Positions 25,905-35,112 are shown, counted from the stretch's first letter. The stretch is DNA of 64,000 bases from Heyndrickxia coagulans 36D1 (GCF_000169195.2 NC_016023.1:868001-932000), one strand, 5' to 3'. A program made the numbers and translations. Notes: a model not told the origin generated them from the letters alone.

Positions 25905-27647
25905 TCATTTACCAAATGCTTTTCGTGTTTCTGTTTCTTCATATTCAAAAGTAACCGGGTTTACACGGACACCAAAAACTTGCTCTGCTTCTTCGATGGA
26001 AATATATTCATTTTTTACATCCTGGATAACCTTCTGCGCCGGCCGTTTTAACGGGTTTCCATACCCGCCGCCGGTTGCAGTCATTAATTTTACAACATCA
26101 TTTTTTTGCAATGGATATCTCGGATAGCAGCCAAATGGGCCATCAATATCACCATTTGCTTTTTCAACATAAAATTGGTTAACCGACCCGTTTTCTCCGC
26201 CATTCATCCCCCAAGGAGGCGTTATGTGCCTGCCGTAAGTAATCGTTGCTGTCTGGCCGTCCGAGAGCGCCCGGTAAGAACGAATGACGCCTCTCCCCCC
26301 GATATATTCTCCGGCTCCACCACCATCATTACGCAAACGGTATTCGTCAACAAGAACGCCATATCTTGTCTCAGCTACCTCCACCGGTACATTATAAGTT
26401 TCACCATCCCCAAGACAAAACTGGCCGCTGGCACCATCTGCCCCTTTGGCGGCACCCCATCCTCCAACTGAAGGCTCAACAATTAAAAATGGTTCTTTTG
26501 AATCGGGATGAATGCCAGAAAGCGTAACTGCGCAAACAGAAGTTAAATGGCCGGCCGATAACCTGTCAGGCAAATGCGGTGCGAGTGCCTTCCATATTAA
26601 GTCAGCCCCCATAATCATAGACTCAAAATAATTAGAAACCGGAACCGGCCTCTCTGCAGATAAGATAGATTTTTTGTCCGTAAGAATTTTTAAAGGACGA
26701 AACACACCGTCGTTAATATCCTGGGATGGATTGGTAACCGCCAGAAAAATGACCCTGACCGCAGAAGTTAATGCCGTTAACGAGCAGTTAACCGGCCCTG
26801 GAACTTGCGGATGGCTTCCTCTGAAGTCACAAATAAACTCATCGTCAGTAATCGTCACCTTTACTTTTACTTTAAAGGGGCCGTTCCCAATGCCGTCTGT
26901 ATCAATGAGATCTTCAGCTTCAAAAGTCCCTTTCGGCAACTGGCTTAATTCGAGCCGGGATAGCTGCTCGCCATGGTCCAAGTAGTGCTCAATTGAAGCC
27001 AACACAGTCTCCTCGCCATGTTTTTGGCAAAGCTCCCTAACACGCCTTTCTCCGGTTTTCAAAGCCGCCACTTGTGCCCACATATCCCCCAGTGACAAGT
27101 CGGGAAAGCGCACATTTGATTCAATCATATCAACAACAGCCTGATTGACTCGTCCCTTTTCAAAAAGCTTTACACAAGGAAATTGCAAGCCCTCTTGAAA
27201 AATTTCAGTTGAATCATTTGTGAAGGAACCGGGATCCTTCCCGCCCACCTCGGTCCAGTGCGCTTTATTCGCAGAAAATGCAATGAGCTTATCGTTGTAA
27301 AAAATCGGCATGACGAGGCCGACATCGGATAAATGCGAACCCCCGCCCTTATAAGGATCGTTAATAATGATAATATCACCGGGGTTTAAATCCTGTTCTC
27401 CAAATTTATTTAACGTCTCCTTAACCATAAAGGTTAGCATGCCAATAAATCCGGTTGCTCCGTTTCCTTGTGTTAGAAGGTTGCCTTTCGCATCGGTTAA
27501 ACCGCTGGCATAGTCAAGAACTTCGTATACAATCGGACTCATGGAAGTTCTTGCCAGCGCTATAAACATTTCATCCCCAATGGCAAGCAAAGAATCTTTT
27601 ACAATTTCCAACGTAAATGGGTCAATTTTTTGGGATGTAGTGATCAT
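25905..27647 (-). CDS. hyuB: Hydantoinase B / oxoprolinase family protein (HyuB)
   Basis: The protein is 580 residues. The HyuB pattern is clear: 'DPFTLEIVKDSLLAIGDEMFIALARTSMSPIVYEVLDYASGLTDAKG' at the N-terminus, 'GDIIIINDPYKGGGSHLSDV' near 108, and the C-terminal 'YRLRNDGGGAGEYIGGRGV' and 'TATGGGYGNP' segments. HyuB is the partner of HyuA in ATP-dependent N-methylhydantoinases, and the same fold appears in acetone carboxylase. It begins 2 nt after the HyuA stop. The precise substrate is not decidable from sequence. Confidence 0.9.
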   Translation of the reverse strand: MITTSQKIDPFTLEIVKDSLLAIGDEMFIALARTSMSPIVYEVLDYASGLTDAKGNLLTQGNGATGFIGMLTFMVKETLNKFGEQDLNPGDIIIINDPYKGGGSHLSDVGLVMPIFYNDKLIAFSANKAHWTEVGGKDPGSFTNDSTEIFQEGLQFPCVKLFEKGRVNQAVVDMIESNVRFPDLSLGDMWAQVAALKTGERRVRELCQKHGEETVLASIEHYLDHGEQLSRLELSQLPKGTFEAEDLIDTDGIGNGPFKVKVKVTITDDEFICDFRGSHPQVPGPVNCSLTALTSAVRVIFLAVTNPSQDINDGVFRPLKILTDKKSILSAERPVPVSNYFESMIMGADLIWKALAPHLPDRLSAGHLTSVCAVTLSGIHPDSKEPFLIVEPSVGGWGAAKGADGASGQFCLGDGETYNVPVEVAETRYGVLVDEYRLRNDGGGAGEYIGGRGVIRSYRALSDGQTATITYGRHITPPWGMNGGENGSVNQFYVEKANGDIDGPFGCYPRYPLQKNDVVKLMTATGGGYGNPLKRPAQKVIQDVKNEYISIEEAEQVFGVRVNPVTFEYEETETRKAFGK

Positions 27648-27648
27648 G

Positions 27649-29679
27649 TTACTCCACTCCTATTTCAAGAATAAGGTTTCCATATTCATCGACAACCAGC
27701 GTTTGGCCTTCGTAAAGCACTGTGACAGAAGCCTTTTCTTCTATAATGGCCGGTCCCGTTACCGTCTTTAAAGTCGGCAGCTTATCCCGATCATAAATAT
27801 CAGTTTGCACCCAACCCGTATCCTCAAAATAAACCGGGCGTACTTCTTTGATGGCATCTTTTACTTCACCATCACGATGTTCTTTTTCTAATTCAGGCTT
27901 CTCTACAATCCCCACTGCCGTCAGATGCAGATTCACAATTTCCGTTTCTGCATTTTCCAACTTGAAAGTATAGGTTTTTTCATGCAATTCATGAAAACTT
28001 TGAATGATGGTTTCCAAGGTTTCTTTATTCCAACGTCCATTCGGTACTGGCACTTTTACTGTATGCTCCTGCCCCAAATATCTCATGTCTAAAAATCTCG
28101 TAAACATGACAGAAGATTTCTTAACATCTTCATAAAGAAACTCATGATAAGCATTGTTTTCCAGGTTCTCCCATTCACGATTAATGACAGCCGGATCTAA
28201 ATCAGTTAAGCGTGTAATGTAAGTTTGAATATAGTCATGCCTTAAATCCGTCATTAACATCCCCCATGCAGAAAAAACGGATGAAGCGACCGGAATAATG
28301 ACTTTCTTTACCCCAAGCTCTTTTGCCAGGGCAGCAGCGTGCATAGATCCTCCTCCGCCAAAAGCAATTAATGAAAATTCCCGCGGATTATATCCTTTGC
28401 GTATAGAAATCAACTTTAAAGCATTGAGCATGTTAGAATTGGCAATTCGAATAATCCCGAGTGCTGCTTCTTCTGCACTGATATTAAAATAGTTTGCAAT
28501 TTTAGTTTCAATCGCATCTTTGACCTTGTGCATATTTACAGTATAATCAAAATTCTTTGGTGAAAGTCTTCCGGTTAATAAATTTGCATCGGTCGTTGTT
28601 GGCTCTGTACCGCCCTGCCCGTAAGCAACAGGACCCGGCAAAGCACCAGCAGACTTAGGCCCTACTTTAAGAGATCCAGCATCATCTATCCAGGCGATCG
28701 ATCCCCCGCCATTCCCGATTTCTACAATATCCACAACAGGCGTTTTAATTGGATAGCCGGCATGCCGGTCATCACGCTCAATATAATAGTCTGTTGAAAC
28801 TTTTACTTCACCATTTTCGATCAGTGAACACTTTGCTGTAGTCCCACCAACATCAAATGCGATGATATTTTTTTCGCCCAGTATATTACCAAGGACAGCC
28901 GCCCCGAATATGCCTGCAACAGGGCCGGATTCTACAATATGGATGGGAATATTTTTGGCGTTTTCAAAAGTAGTCGTCCCGCCATTTGATTGCATAATAT
29001 AGTTATTGCTTCTTTTTTGTTTTTCATCCAGTTTGTTCACATAAGAGGTCGCAATTGGTTTTACATATGCATTGAAAACAGCGGTATTTGTTCTTTCGTA
29101 CTCCCGCCATTCCTTTGTGATTTCATGGGAAGCTGTTACAAATACTTCAGGCCATAATGCTTTAATATACGCCACCGTTTCTTGTTCGTGGACTGGATTC
29201 GCGTAAGAATGCAGAAAAGATACTGCAATGGCCTCAACTTTTTCTTTCTTAAAAAAATCTACAATCTCTTTGATTTCATTTTTATTAAGCGGTGTTAATT
29301 CTTCTCCCTTATAATTTAACCTCTCCTCTACTTCTTTTCTTAGATATCTCTCAACAAACGGCGTTGGTTTTTGATACCTTACATTATAAAGATCAGGCCT
29401 GTTCCCGCGCGCAATCTCTAATACATCTCTGAATCCCTTTGTCGTGATAAGGCCTGTCTTAGCTCCTTTCCTTTCTGTCAGTGCATTAATAATGACGGTT
29501 GTTCCATGAATGAATGTCTTGATGGCGTCCGGTTCTATTCCGGCTTGCTGTATAACGTCCATTACACCTTGTTCAAAATTTGGCGGCGTCGTATGGCTTT
29601 TTGCAATACCTAAATCCCCTCTGTCATTGACGTATACAAGATCTGTGAACGTACCCCCAATATCCGTTGCAACTTTCAT
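27649..29679 (-). CDS. hyuA: Hydantoinase A / oxoprolinase family protein (HyuA)
   Basis: The protein is 676 residues, the usual full length, unlike the two short HyuA-like copies at 1845 and 5879. Motifs are 'VATDIGGTFTDLVYV' at residues 3-17, 'FIHGTTVIINALTERKGAKTGLITTKGFRDVLEI' near 60, 'AFDVGGTTAKCSLI', and 'GGGGSMHAAALA'. It should form an ATP-dependent hydrolase with HyuB, opening a hydantoin or oxoproline-like ring. It follows the XRE-cupin regulator gene by 44 nt in the same direction, so regulator and enzymes probably share a promoter. Confidence 0.9.
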   Translation of the reverse strand: MKVATDIGGTFTDLVYVNDRGDLGIAKSHTTPPNFEQGVMDVIQQAGIEPDAIKTFIHGTTVIINALTERKGAKTGLITTKGFRDVLEIARGNRPDLYNVRYQKPTPFVERYLRKEVEERLNYKGEELTPLNKNEIKEIVDFFKKEKVEAIAVSFLHSYANPVHEQETVAYIKALWPEVFVTASHEITKEWREYERTNTAVFNAYVKPIATSYVNKLDEKQKRSNNYIMQSNGGTTTFENAKNIPIHIVESGPVAGIFGAAVLGNILGEKNIIAFDVGGTTAKCSLIENGEVKVSTDYYIERDDRHAGYPIKTPVVDIVEIGNGGGSIAWIDDAGSLKVGPKSAGALPGPVAYGQGGTEPTTTDANLLTGRLSPKNFDYTVNMHKVKDAIETKIANYFNISAEEAALGIIRIANSNMLNALKLISIRKGYNPREFSLIAFGGGGSMHAAALAKELGVKKVIIPVASSVFSAWGMLMTDLRHDYIQTYITRLTDLDPAVINREWENLENNAYHEFLYEDVKKSSVMFTRFLDMRYLGQEHTVKVPVPNGRWNKETLETIIQSFHELHEKTYTFKLENAETEIVNLHLTAVGIVEKPELEKEHRDGEVKDAIKEVRPVYFEDTGWVQTDIYDRDKLPTLKTVTGPAIIEEKASVTVLYEGQTLVVDEYGNLILEIGVE

Positions 29680-29723
29680 AAAATATGAACGCTCCTTTCA
29701 AAGGTATATGAAATCTCCAATAC

Positions 29724-30266
29724 TTAAAAAAGAACCGGAGTTAATACACTTATAAGAACTGTTTCCTCGCCTGTCGGATTTTCCCACTGGTGGGTTTTTT
29801 CAGAAGGAAAGTGAATGGATTCACCTGCCATAAGATGGTATTCATTGTTGTCAATTTTAAATATCACTTCACCTTTTAAAACATAATAAAACTCCTCGCC
29901 CATATGGCTGAATGTCTGATCATCTTTTTGAAACGGCTGCAGAGTGACAAGCATACACTCCAAATTCCGATTGTGAAAGTTTCCGCTTAACCGGATATAT
30001 TTTGTTGCATTCCCTTCCACTGTAAAAGTTTTCTGGTTCTCCTTCTTTACGGCATAATGCGCTGTGATGGTCGGGTTGAAAAAGTACGAAATTTCCACGC
30101 CCAAGCTATCTGCAATTTTTTTTAGAGAAGTAATGGCAAGTGAAGATGTCCCTCTTTCAACTTGTGAAAGAAAACCAATGGTTAAATTAGTCTTTTCGCT
30201 TAATTGTTTTAGAGTCAGTCCTTTTTGTAACCTTAGCTCACGAATTTTTTTGTGAATTTCAATCAT
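29724..30266 (-). CDS. XRE-cupin transcriptional regulator
   Basis: The protein is 180 residues with an N-terminal XRE helix-turn-helix ('LRLQKGLTLKQLSEKTNLTIGFLSQVERGTSSLAITSLKKIADSLG', about 11-56) and a C-terminal cupin domain ('FSHMGEEFYYVLKGEVIFKIDNNEYHLMAGESIHFP', about 118-155) that usually binds a small ligand. It is the first gene of the XRE-hyuA-hyuB-permease cluster and probably controls it in response to the substrate or a product. It has a strong promoter at 30340-30367 and a GAGAGGAT site. Confidence 0.9.
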   Translation of the reverse strand: MIEIHKKIRELRLQKGLTLKQLSEKTNLTIGFLSQVERGTSSLAITSLKKIADSLGVEISYFFNPTITAHYAVKKENQKTFTVEGNATKYIRLSGNFHNRNLECMLVTLQPFQKDDQTFSHMGEEFYYVLKGEVIFKIDNNEYHLMAGESIHFPSEKTHQWENPTGEETVLISVLTPVLF

Positions 30267-30339
30267 GATTATCCTCTCTGATCTGCAGATGTTTAGTGTG
30301 ATTAAAAAAATGAAGTATAACTAAAATTATTTGTAGTCC

Positions 30340-30367
30340 ATATTATCACAACAGATAAAAATGTCAA
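30340..30367 (-). promoter_or_regulatory. Sigma-A promoter of the XRE-hyuAB operon
   Basis: The minus strand has TTGACA (30362-30367), 16 bp, then TAATAT (30340-30345). The XRE gene start follows 74 nt later. Confidence 0.75.
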
Positions 30368-30550
30368 TATATTTTATCTTTTTTGAACCAATATTTTTGT
30401 TCCCCATGTAAATGGTGCTGGCAAAAAGAACCGTACAGGTTTGCCGCAGTCATTTGGAAATCAGCATAATGAAGCGGGGCGAATTATTGAAATTGGATGG
30501 GCCGAAAGTAAGCTGCTTTTTGCCACTGCCAGCATTCTAATAAAAATCCA

Positions 30551-30579
30551 TTGACTTTTCTGCAAGAAAGCGTTTTAAT
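30551..30579 (+). promoter_or_regulatory. Sigma-A promoter of the GntR gene
   Basis: TTGACT (30551-30556), 17 bp, TTTAAT (30574-30579). An operator-like palindrome follows at 30592-30611, close to the transcription start, which suggests autorepression. The rest of the 362-bp gap (30267-30628) holds the divergent XRE promoter and no recognised gene. Confidence 0.75.
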
Positions 30580-30591
30580 AAAGTTAGCCAG

Positions 30592-30611
30592 TTGTTATGA
30601 CAACATAACAA
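30592..30611. promoter_or_regulatory. GntR operator, copy 1
   Basis: TTGTTATGACAACATAACAA is a perfect 8-4-8 palindrome. It has the same ACAA centre as two TTGTCATG-type copies at 32127-32146 and 32293-32312. It sits between the promoter and ribosome site of the GntR gene. Confidence 0.8.
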
Positions 30612-30628
30612 TAAAAGGAGAGAGGCGA

Positions 30629-31357
30629 ATGCCAATTAATAAAAAAAGTTACGTGCCGCTGTATGCACAACTGTTGGATATTTTAATAGAACAAATGGAC
30701 AGCGGAAAGTTGAAGGCGCATGATAAGCTCCCGACTGAAAAAGAATTGTGTGAACGTTATCAGGTAAGCCGGACGACTGTACGCCAGGCACTCGATGAAT
30801 TGGAAAAGATGAAAAGAATCTACAAACAACAAGGAAAAGGAAGTTTTGTCGCTCCATTTGAAAATGAGGCGTCTAAAAATAAAGTCAACTTTATCAATGT
30901 CGTTGAAGCGATCAAAAAGATGGGAAGAAAACCTTCCACAATTGTTGCAGATTTCCAGATTAGAGATTTAATAGAAATAGACATTGCACGCGCCCTGGAA
31001 TATAAAGTCGGGAAAAAAATATATGCGATCAAAAGGATCCGGTTGGCCGACCGGGACCCTGTTATGTTGGAAGAAACGTACTTGCCGGCAGACCGTTTTT
31101 CGGGACTTGAAAATGAGGATCTTGAGTCGGAAAGTCTGCACCATATTCTACAAAGAAACTACCATCTATTAAACATGTCCTTTAAACGGGAATTCCGTGC
31201 AGTGCTCCTGAATAAAGAACAGGCAAAAATGTTAAAAGCTGAAAAAGGAGATCCGGCGATGCAAATGATGACTCAAGGTCTCTCTGGCGGCTACCCTTTT
31301 GAGTTTACAAAAGCCATCGTGAAAGGTGAGCTTCCGCTGTACTTACTGGATACATAA
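30629..31357 (+). CDS. GntR/UTRA family regulator of the amino-sugar PTS cluster
   Basis: The protein is 242 residues from ATG 30629 (AAAAGGAGAGAGG upstream); the frame is open further but covers the promoter. The N-terminal winged helix has 'HDKLPTEKELCERYQVSRTTVRQALDELEKMKRIYKQQGKGSFV' (about 31-75), followed by a UTRA effector domain ('RIRLADRDPVMLEETYLPADRF'). This is the NagR/AgaR-like group that binds amino-sugar phosphates. The same palindrome stands before this gene and twice before the PTS genes, so it very likely represses all of them. Confidence 0.9.
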   Translation: MPINKKSYVPLYAQLLDILIEQMDSGKLKAHDKLPTEKELCERYQVSRTTVRQALDELEKMKRIYKQQGKGSFVAPFENEASKNKVNFINVVEAIKKMGRKPSTIVADFQIRDLIEIDIARALEYKVGKKIYAIKRIRLADRDPVMLEETYLPADRFSGLENEDLESESLHHILQRNYHLLNMSFKREFRAVLLNKEQAKMLKAEKGDPAMQMMTQGLSGGYPFEFTKAIVKGELPLYLLDT

Positions 31358-31412
31358 CTAAAGGAGGTGAGTTTTCTTAAACATTCTAACCTTGATGAGA
31401 GAGAGGATTGAG

Positions 31413-32117
31413 ATGAAAATTAACATTGTAAAAAGCAAAAAAGACGTTGGGAAAGCGGCGGCTGAAGCCATTTTGGATTTATTAAAATCAGAACATGCAA
31501 ATATCGGGCTTGCAACCGGCAACTCTCCAATAGAATGTTATGATACATTGGTCCAATACTTTTCCAAACATGAGCTGCCGAAGTATTGGCATTTCTTTAA
31601 CATCGATGAATATGATCAAGTTCCAATTGACTTAGAAGGCACTTGCAATGCATACTTGCAGGAGCGTTTTTACGGACCATTAAATATTCCGGAAAATCAA
31701 ATTCATCGTCTGTATGCAGAAACTTTTCCTTTCTTTGAACAAAACCTTCATAAGGCAGGTGGATTGGATCTTTGCATGCTCGGCATTGGAAAAAACGGCC
31801 ACATTGCTTTTAACGAACCGGGCACGCCGTTTGGTTCAGTTACACACCGCATGGAATTAACAGAAGCATCCAAACAACAGCATGGAGATGAATTTGGTGG
31901 CGTGGGAAACGTCCCTTCCCACGGACTCACAATTGGGATGAAAACAATTATGAACAGCAGACGCATTTTACTCATCGCAAACGGCCCGGAAAAAGCTGAA
32001 ATGATTCACAAAGCACTCACAGGGCCCGTAACGGAAAGTGTCCCTGCATCCATTTTGCAACTTCATCCGGCTCTTACCGTTGTCTTGGATGAAGCAGCTG
32101 CTTCCCGGTTCCAATAA
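31413..32117 (+). CDS. Glucosamine/galactosamine-6-phosphate deaminase-isomerase
   Basis: The protein is 234 residues from the ATG at 31413 (GAGAGAGG 8 nt upstream). It shows the NagB fold: 'IGLATGNSPIECYDTLV', 'FFNIDEYDQVPID' with the catalytic Asp, and 'DLCMLGIGKNGHIAFNEPG', in which His and Glu form the proton relay. It turns amino-sugar 6-phosphate into ketose 6-phosphate and ammonia. No deacetylase (NagA/AgaA) and no tagatose-6-P genes are nearby, so free glucosamine or galactosamine is a likelier substrate than an N-acetyl sugar. It lies 55 nt after the GntR gene. Confidence 0.87.
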   Translation: MKINIVKSKKDVGKAAAEAILDLLKSEHANIGLATGNSPIECYDTLVQYFSKHELPKYWHFFNIDEYDQVPIDLEGTCNAYLQERFYGPLNIPENQIHRLYAETFPFFEQNLHKAGGLDLCMLGIGKNGHIAFNEPGTPFGSVTHRMELTEASKQQHGDEFGGVGNVPSHGLTIGMKTIMNSRRILLIANGPEKAEMIHKALTGPVTESVPASILQLHPALTVVLDEAAASRFQ

Positions 32118-32126
32118 CGGGATAAC

Positions 32127-32146
32127 TTGTCATGACAACATGACAA
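32127..32146. promoter_or_regulatory. GntR operator, copy 2
   Basis: TTGTCATGACAACATGACAA, a perfect 8-4-8 palindrome, lies 9 nt after the deaminase stop. Confidence 0.82.
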
Positions 32147-32292
32147 AAGATCGTTTAAAAAGCTTTGCCAATACCTGTAACAGCAAATGCTCTTTATCAA
32201 TTTTACAGTTCTTCAAGTAAATAGCTTTATCGGCTATTTGGATAAAACAAAAGATAAAGCAATTTACTACCAGCTTCACCTTATAAAACTAC

Positions 32293-32312
32293 TTGTCATG
32301 ACAACATGATAA
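32293..32312. promoter_or_regulatory. GntR operator, copy 3
   Basis: TTGTCATGACAACATGATAA differs from copy 2 by one base and lies 23 nt before the IIB start. Its centre is 166 bp from copy 2, so paired binding or looping is possible. The region between them contains no recognised gene. Confidence 0.82.
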
Positions 32313-32334
32313 AACGACAAAGGAGAGAATAGAA

Positions 32335-32805
32335 ATGGCCACACCAAATATTTTATTGACAAGAATTGATAATCGCCTCGTACACGGACAGGTTGGCGTA
32401 ATTTGGACATCGAGTTTGGGTGCAAATCTTTTGATCGTTGCGGATGACGAAACTGCAAATGACCCGCTTCAGCAGGAATTAATGTCAGCCACTGCTGAAT
32501 CTGCAGGCGTTTCGATTCGCTTTTTCACCTTGCAAAAAACGATCGATATTATTGGAAAAGCTTCACCACGCCAAAAAATTTTTATAGTTGTAAGAACACC
32601 GCAATCCGCAAGAAAGCTTGTCGAAGGCGGTGTGCCAATAAAAGAACTGAATATCGGCAATATGCACTTCTCACAAGGAAAGGATGAAATTACGAAAAAA
32701 GTATATATGGACGAACAGGACAAAGCAGATTTAAAAGCGATCCAGGCATTAGGTGTAAATGTTTATATTCAAGACGTCCCCGGTGAGAAAAAATACACCT
32801 TTTAA
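32335..32805 (+). CDS. PTS mannose-family IIB component (amino sugar)
   Basis: The protein is 156 residues. 'LTRIDNRLVHGQVGVIWTSSLGANLLIVADDE' carries the phosphorylated histidine (His17), and 'IKELNIGNMHFSQGKDEI' is the usual N-acetylgalactosamine/galactosamine-type IIB segment. It has an AAAGGAGAG ribosome site. It is the first gene of the IIB-IIC-IID-IIA set and transfers phosphate to the sugar brought in by IIC/IID. Confidence 0.92.
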   Translation: MATPNILLTRIDNRLVHGQVGVIWTSSLGANLLIVADDETANDPLQQELMSATAESAGVSIRFFTLQKTIDIIGKASPRQKIFIVVRTPQSARKLVEGGVPIKELNIGNMHFSQGKDEITKKVYMDEQDKADLKAIQALGVNVYIQDVPGEKKYTF

Positions 32806-32818
32806 GGAGCTGCTCTAA

Positions 32819-33619
32819 ATGGACATCACATTAACGCAAGGCATACTCATTACCATTTTTGCCATTATCGCAGGTTTCGATTTCTGGCTGGAAGGTTTGT
32901 ATATTTTCCGACCGATGATTGTCTGTACCGTAACGGGGATCATTTTGGGCGATGTTAAAATGGGACTTATCGCAGCGGGTCTGACCGAACTTGCTTTTGC
33001 CGGATTAACACCGGCCGGCGGGACCCAGCCGCCAAACCCCATTTTGGCAGGGGTTATGACAGTGGTCATTGCCCACACGACAGGAAAAAGCCCTGCCACG
33101 GCAATCGGCCTGGCGCTGCCTTTCAGTTTCTTAATGCAATATATTATTTTATTCTATTATTCAATTTTCTCCGTCTTCATGGCAAAAGCAGACAAATACG
33201 CAGCTGAAGCCAATATTAAAGCTTATACCAGGCTAACGCTGCTACCAATTTTACTTGTCGGATTGACTTACGGTGTTGTCGTGTTTTTAAGTGCTTACCT
33301 GGCACAAACTCCAATGAAAATGCTCGTCGAAGCGATGCCGGGTTGGCTCAGCCACGGATTTGGCATTGCCGGAAGCATCTTGCCAGCTGTTGGGTTTGGG
33401 TTGCTGCTAAAAGTCATGTTAAAAGCAAACTACATGCCTTACTTATTGATTGGATTTTTAGCTGCCTGCTTTATCAATTTCAGCAACCTCCTGCCAGTTG
33501 CGGTAATCGGGGTTGCAGCCGCGGTTTACGAGTACTTTCATTCACGGGAAAAACGCGAACTGCAGGAACAAATTGCAAATGCAGCCCGCTTTGGGGGTGA
33601 CGATGAAGATGGAATCTAA
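32819..33619 (+). CDS. PTS mannose-family IIC component (amino sugar)
   Basis: The protein is 266 residues, hydrophobic, with 'FRPMIVCTVTGIILGDVKMGLIAAGLTELAFAGLTPAGGTQPPNP', the EIIC signature of the AgaW/LevF type. It follows IIB by 13 nt with AAGGAG and its end overlaps the IID start. Its C-terminal tail is charged. Confidence 0.92.
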   Translation: MDITLTQGILITIFAIIAGFDFWLEGLYIFRPMIVCTVTGIILGDVKMGLIAAGLTELAFAGLTPAGGTQPPNPILAGVMTVVIAHTTGKSPATAIGLALPFSFLMQYIILFYYSIFSVFMAKADKYAAEANIKAYTRLTLLPILLVGLTYGVVVFLSAYLAQTPMKMLVEAMPGWLSHGFGIAGSILPAVGFGLLLKVMLKANYMPYLLIGFLAACFINFSNLLPVAVIGVAAAVYEYFHSREKRELQEQIANAARFGGDDEDGI

Positions 33620-34424
33620 TCAACAAACCAACCAAACAAAAGCCTTAACGAAAAGAGACTTAACCAAACTCGGCCTGCGTTCCATTTTGCTTCAATCGGC
33701 GTTCAACTATGAAAGAATGCAGGCAGCGGGCTGGCTTCTTGCCATGTTGCCGGCTTTGCGCAAAATTTATAAAAACGATAAAGAAGGATTGTCCAATACG
33801 ATGAAGGATAATCTGGAGTTCATCAATACGAACTGCCATACATCTCCTTTTCTGATGGGATTGCTTTTATCCCTCGAAGAAGGAAAAGAAAGCCGTTCGA
33901 CCATTAAAGGATTGAAAGTTGCACTTTTCGGACCGCTTGCAGGAATTGGCGATGCAATTTTCTGGTTTACCATCCTGCCAATTCTCGCCGGGATTACCGC
34001 CTCATTTGCAAAACAAGGTAGTTTGATCGGCCCAATTGTCTTTTTCCTTGCTTATGTCGCCATCTTCCTGTGCCGCATTTTCTGGGCACGTATCGGTTAT
34101 TCACTTGGAACAAGGGCAATCAGCAAAATCCGGGAAAATTCAAGCGTCATTTCTCAAGCAGCAACGATTCTCGGCGTAACAGTCATTGGCGGCTTAATCG
34201 CAACATATGTCAATATCGAACTTGCGCCGAAAATTCCAGTCAGCGCCGGCCATACGATTTCGCTGCAAAAAGACTTTCTTGACCGGATTTTCCCGAAACT
34301 GCTGCCATTCGCCTATACGTTTCTGATGTATTGGCTGTTAAAAGCTAAAAAAATCAGCCCAGTTATTTTGATCATTGCCACTTTTATCATGGCGATTGTA
34401 CTGAGCTTCTTAGGAGTGTTGTAA
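33603..34424 (+). CDS. PTS mannose-family IID component (amino sugar)
   Basis: The protein is 273 residues from ATG 33603 (ATG 33609 has slightly better spacing to GGGGGTG); the longer frame overlaps IIC too far. The EIID pattern is 'LRSILLQSAFNYERMQAAGWLLAMLPALRKIY', 'EFINTNCHTSPFLMG', 'GPLAGIGDAIFWFTILPIL'. It ends 1 nt before the IIA start, so the genes are translationally linked. Confidence 0.92.
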   Translation: MKMESNQQTNQTKALTKRDLTKLGLRSILLQSAFNYERMQAAGWLLAMLPALRKIYKNDKEGLSNTMKDNLEFINTNCHTSPFLMGLLLSLEEGKESRSTIKGLKVALFGPLAGIGDAIFWFTILPILAGITASFAKQGSLIGPIVFFLAYVAIFLCRIFWARIGYSLGTRAISKIRENSSVISQAATILGVTVIGGLIATYVNIELAPKIPVSAGHTISLQKDFLDRIFPKLLPFAYTFLMYWLLKAKKISPVILIIATFIMAIVLSFLGVL

Positions 34425-34425
34425 A

Positions 34426-34854
34426 ATGATAAAATTCATCGTCACCGGTCACGGCCATTTTGCGTCCGGCATCCAATCCACCATCAAACTGTTGGTAGGC
34501 ATCCAGGAAAACATCGCTTACATTGATTTCCCGGAAGGTGAGTCAAACGAAAACCTGCGGGAAAAATTGGAGGCGGAACTAAAAGACAACCGGTATGACA
34601 CATATCTCTTTTTCTGCGACTTGGCAGGCGGCACCCCTTATAAAGAGGCGGCCACTCTGTCTGCTAACCGGAAAGATGCCGCTGTTACAGCCGGCTGCAA
34701 TGTGGGGGCACTGTTGGAAAGCATCTTTGTAAATGAGGAAAATCCAGCTATAGAAATAGCCCGTCAAATTGTCGAATTAAGCAGGAAAGCGGCCACCTAT
34801 TTTGGCGAGAAAAAAGCAACAGCCGCAGAATCATCAGAAGGTGAAGGGATTTAA
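34426..34854 (+). CDS. PTS mannose-family IIA component (amino sugar)
   Basis: The protein is 142 residues. 'FIVTGHGHFASG' carries the active histidine (probably His9), and 'LFFCDLAGGTPYKEAATLS' and 'TAGCNVGALLES' complete the AgaF-like IIA pattern. It is the last gene of the cluster and is followed by a good terminator. Confidence 0.9.
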   Translation: MIKFIVTGHGHFASGIQSTIKLLVGIQENIAYIDFPEGESNENLREKLEAELKDNRYDTYLFFCDLAGGTPYKEAATLSANRKDAAVTAGCNVGALLESIFVNEENPAIEIARQIVELSRKAATYFGEKKATAAESSEGEGI

Positions 34855-34916
34855 AAAAGACCGGGGATAGGCTACATCAATGCCAAAGCGGTTAAGAGCA
34901 AATAAATTTCTTTAAA

Positions 34917-34963
34917 CAAAAAGCGTTCCCAACAACCGGCAACGGGGTGGGGACGCTTTTTTT
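34917..34963 (+). terminator. Terminator of the amino-sugar PTS operon
   Basis: AAAAAGCGTTCCC and GGGGACGCTTTTTTT form a stem with a long loop and end in seven T residues, about 65 nt after the IIA stop. Confidence 0.85.
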
Positions 34964-35065
34964 CTGTTCACCGCAAACATCTTATAGTTGAGTTTGAAGA
35001 GATACTTTAAACCAGAAAGAAGGGCACCTTCAAGATTGGGTTCATTTAAAATTCGGGGGTTTCTT

Positions 35066-35112
35066 TGATCGCATCAAGTACTTCCTGCTCATTCATCGCT
35101 AACTCCTCCGGT
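35066..35112 (-). pseudogene. Duplicated fragment of the Rpn-like nuclease gene
   Basis: About 47 bp here is nearly identical (one mismatch) to the segment around 35414-35460 inside the adjacent nuclease gene, in the same orientation. It encodes part of 'MNEQEVLDAIK'. It looks like the remnant of a second gene copy or an internal duplication next to the stop. Confidence 0.75.
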
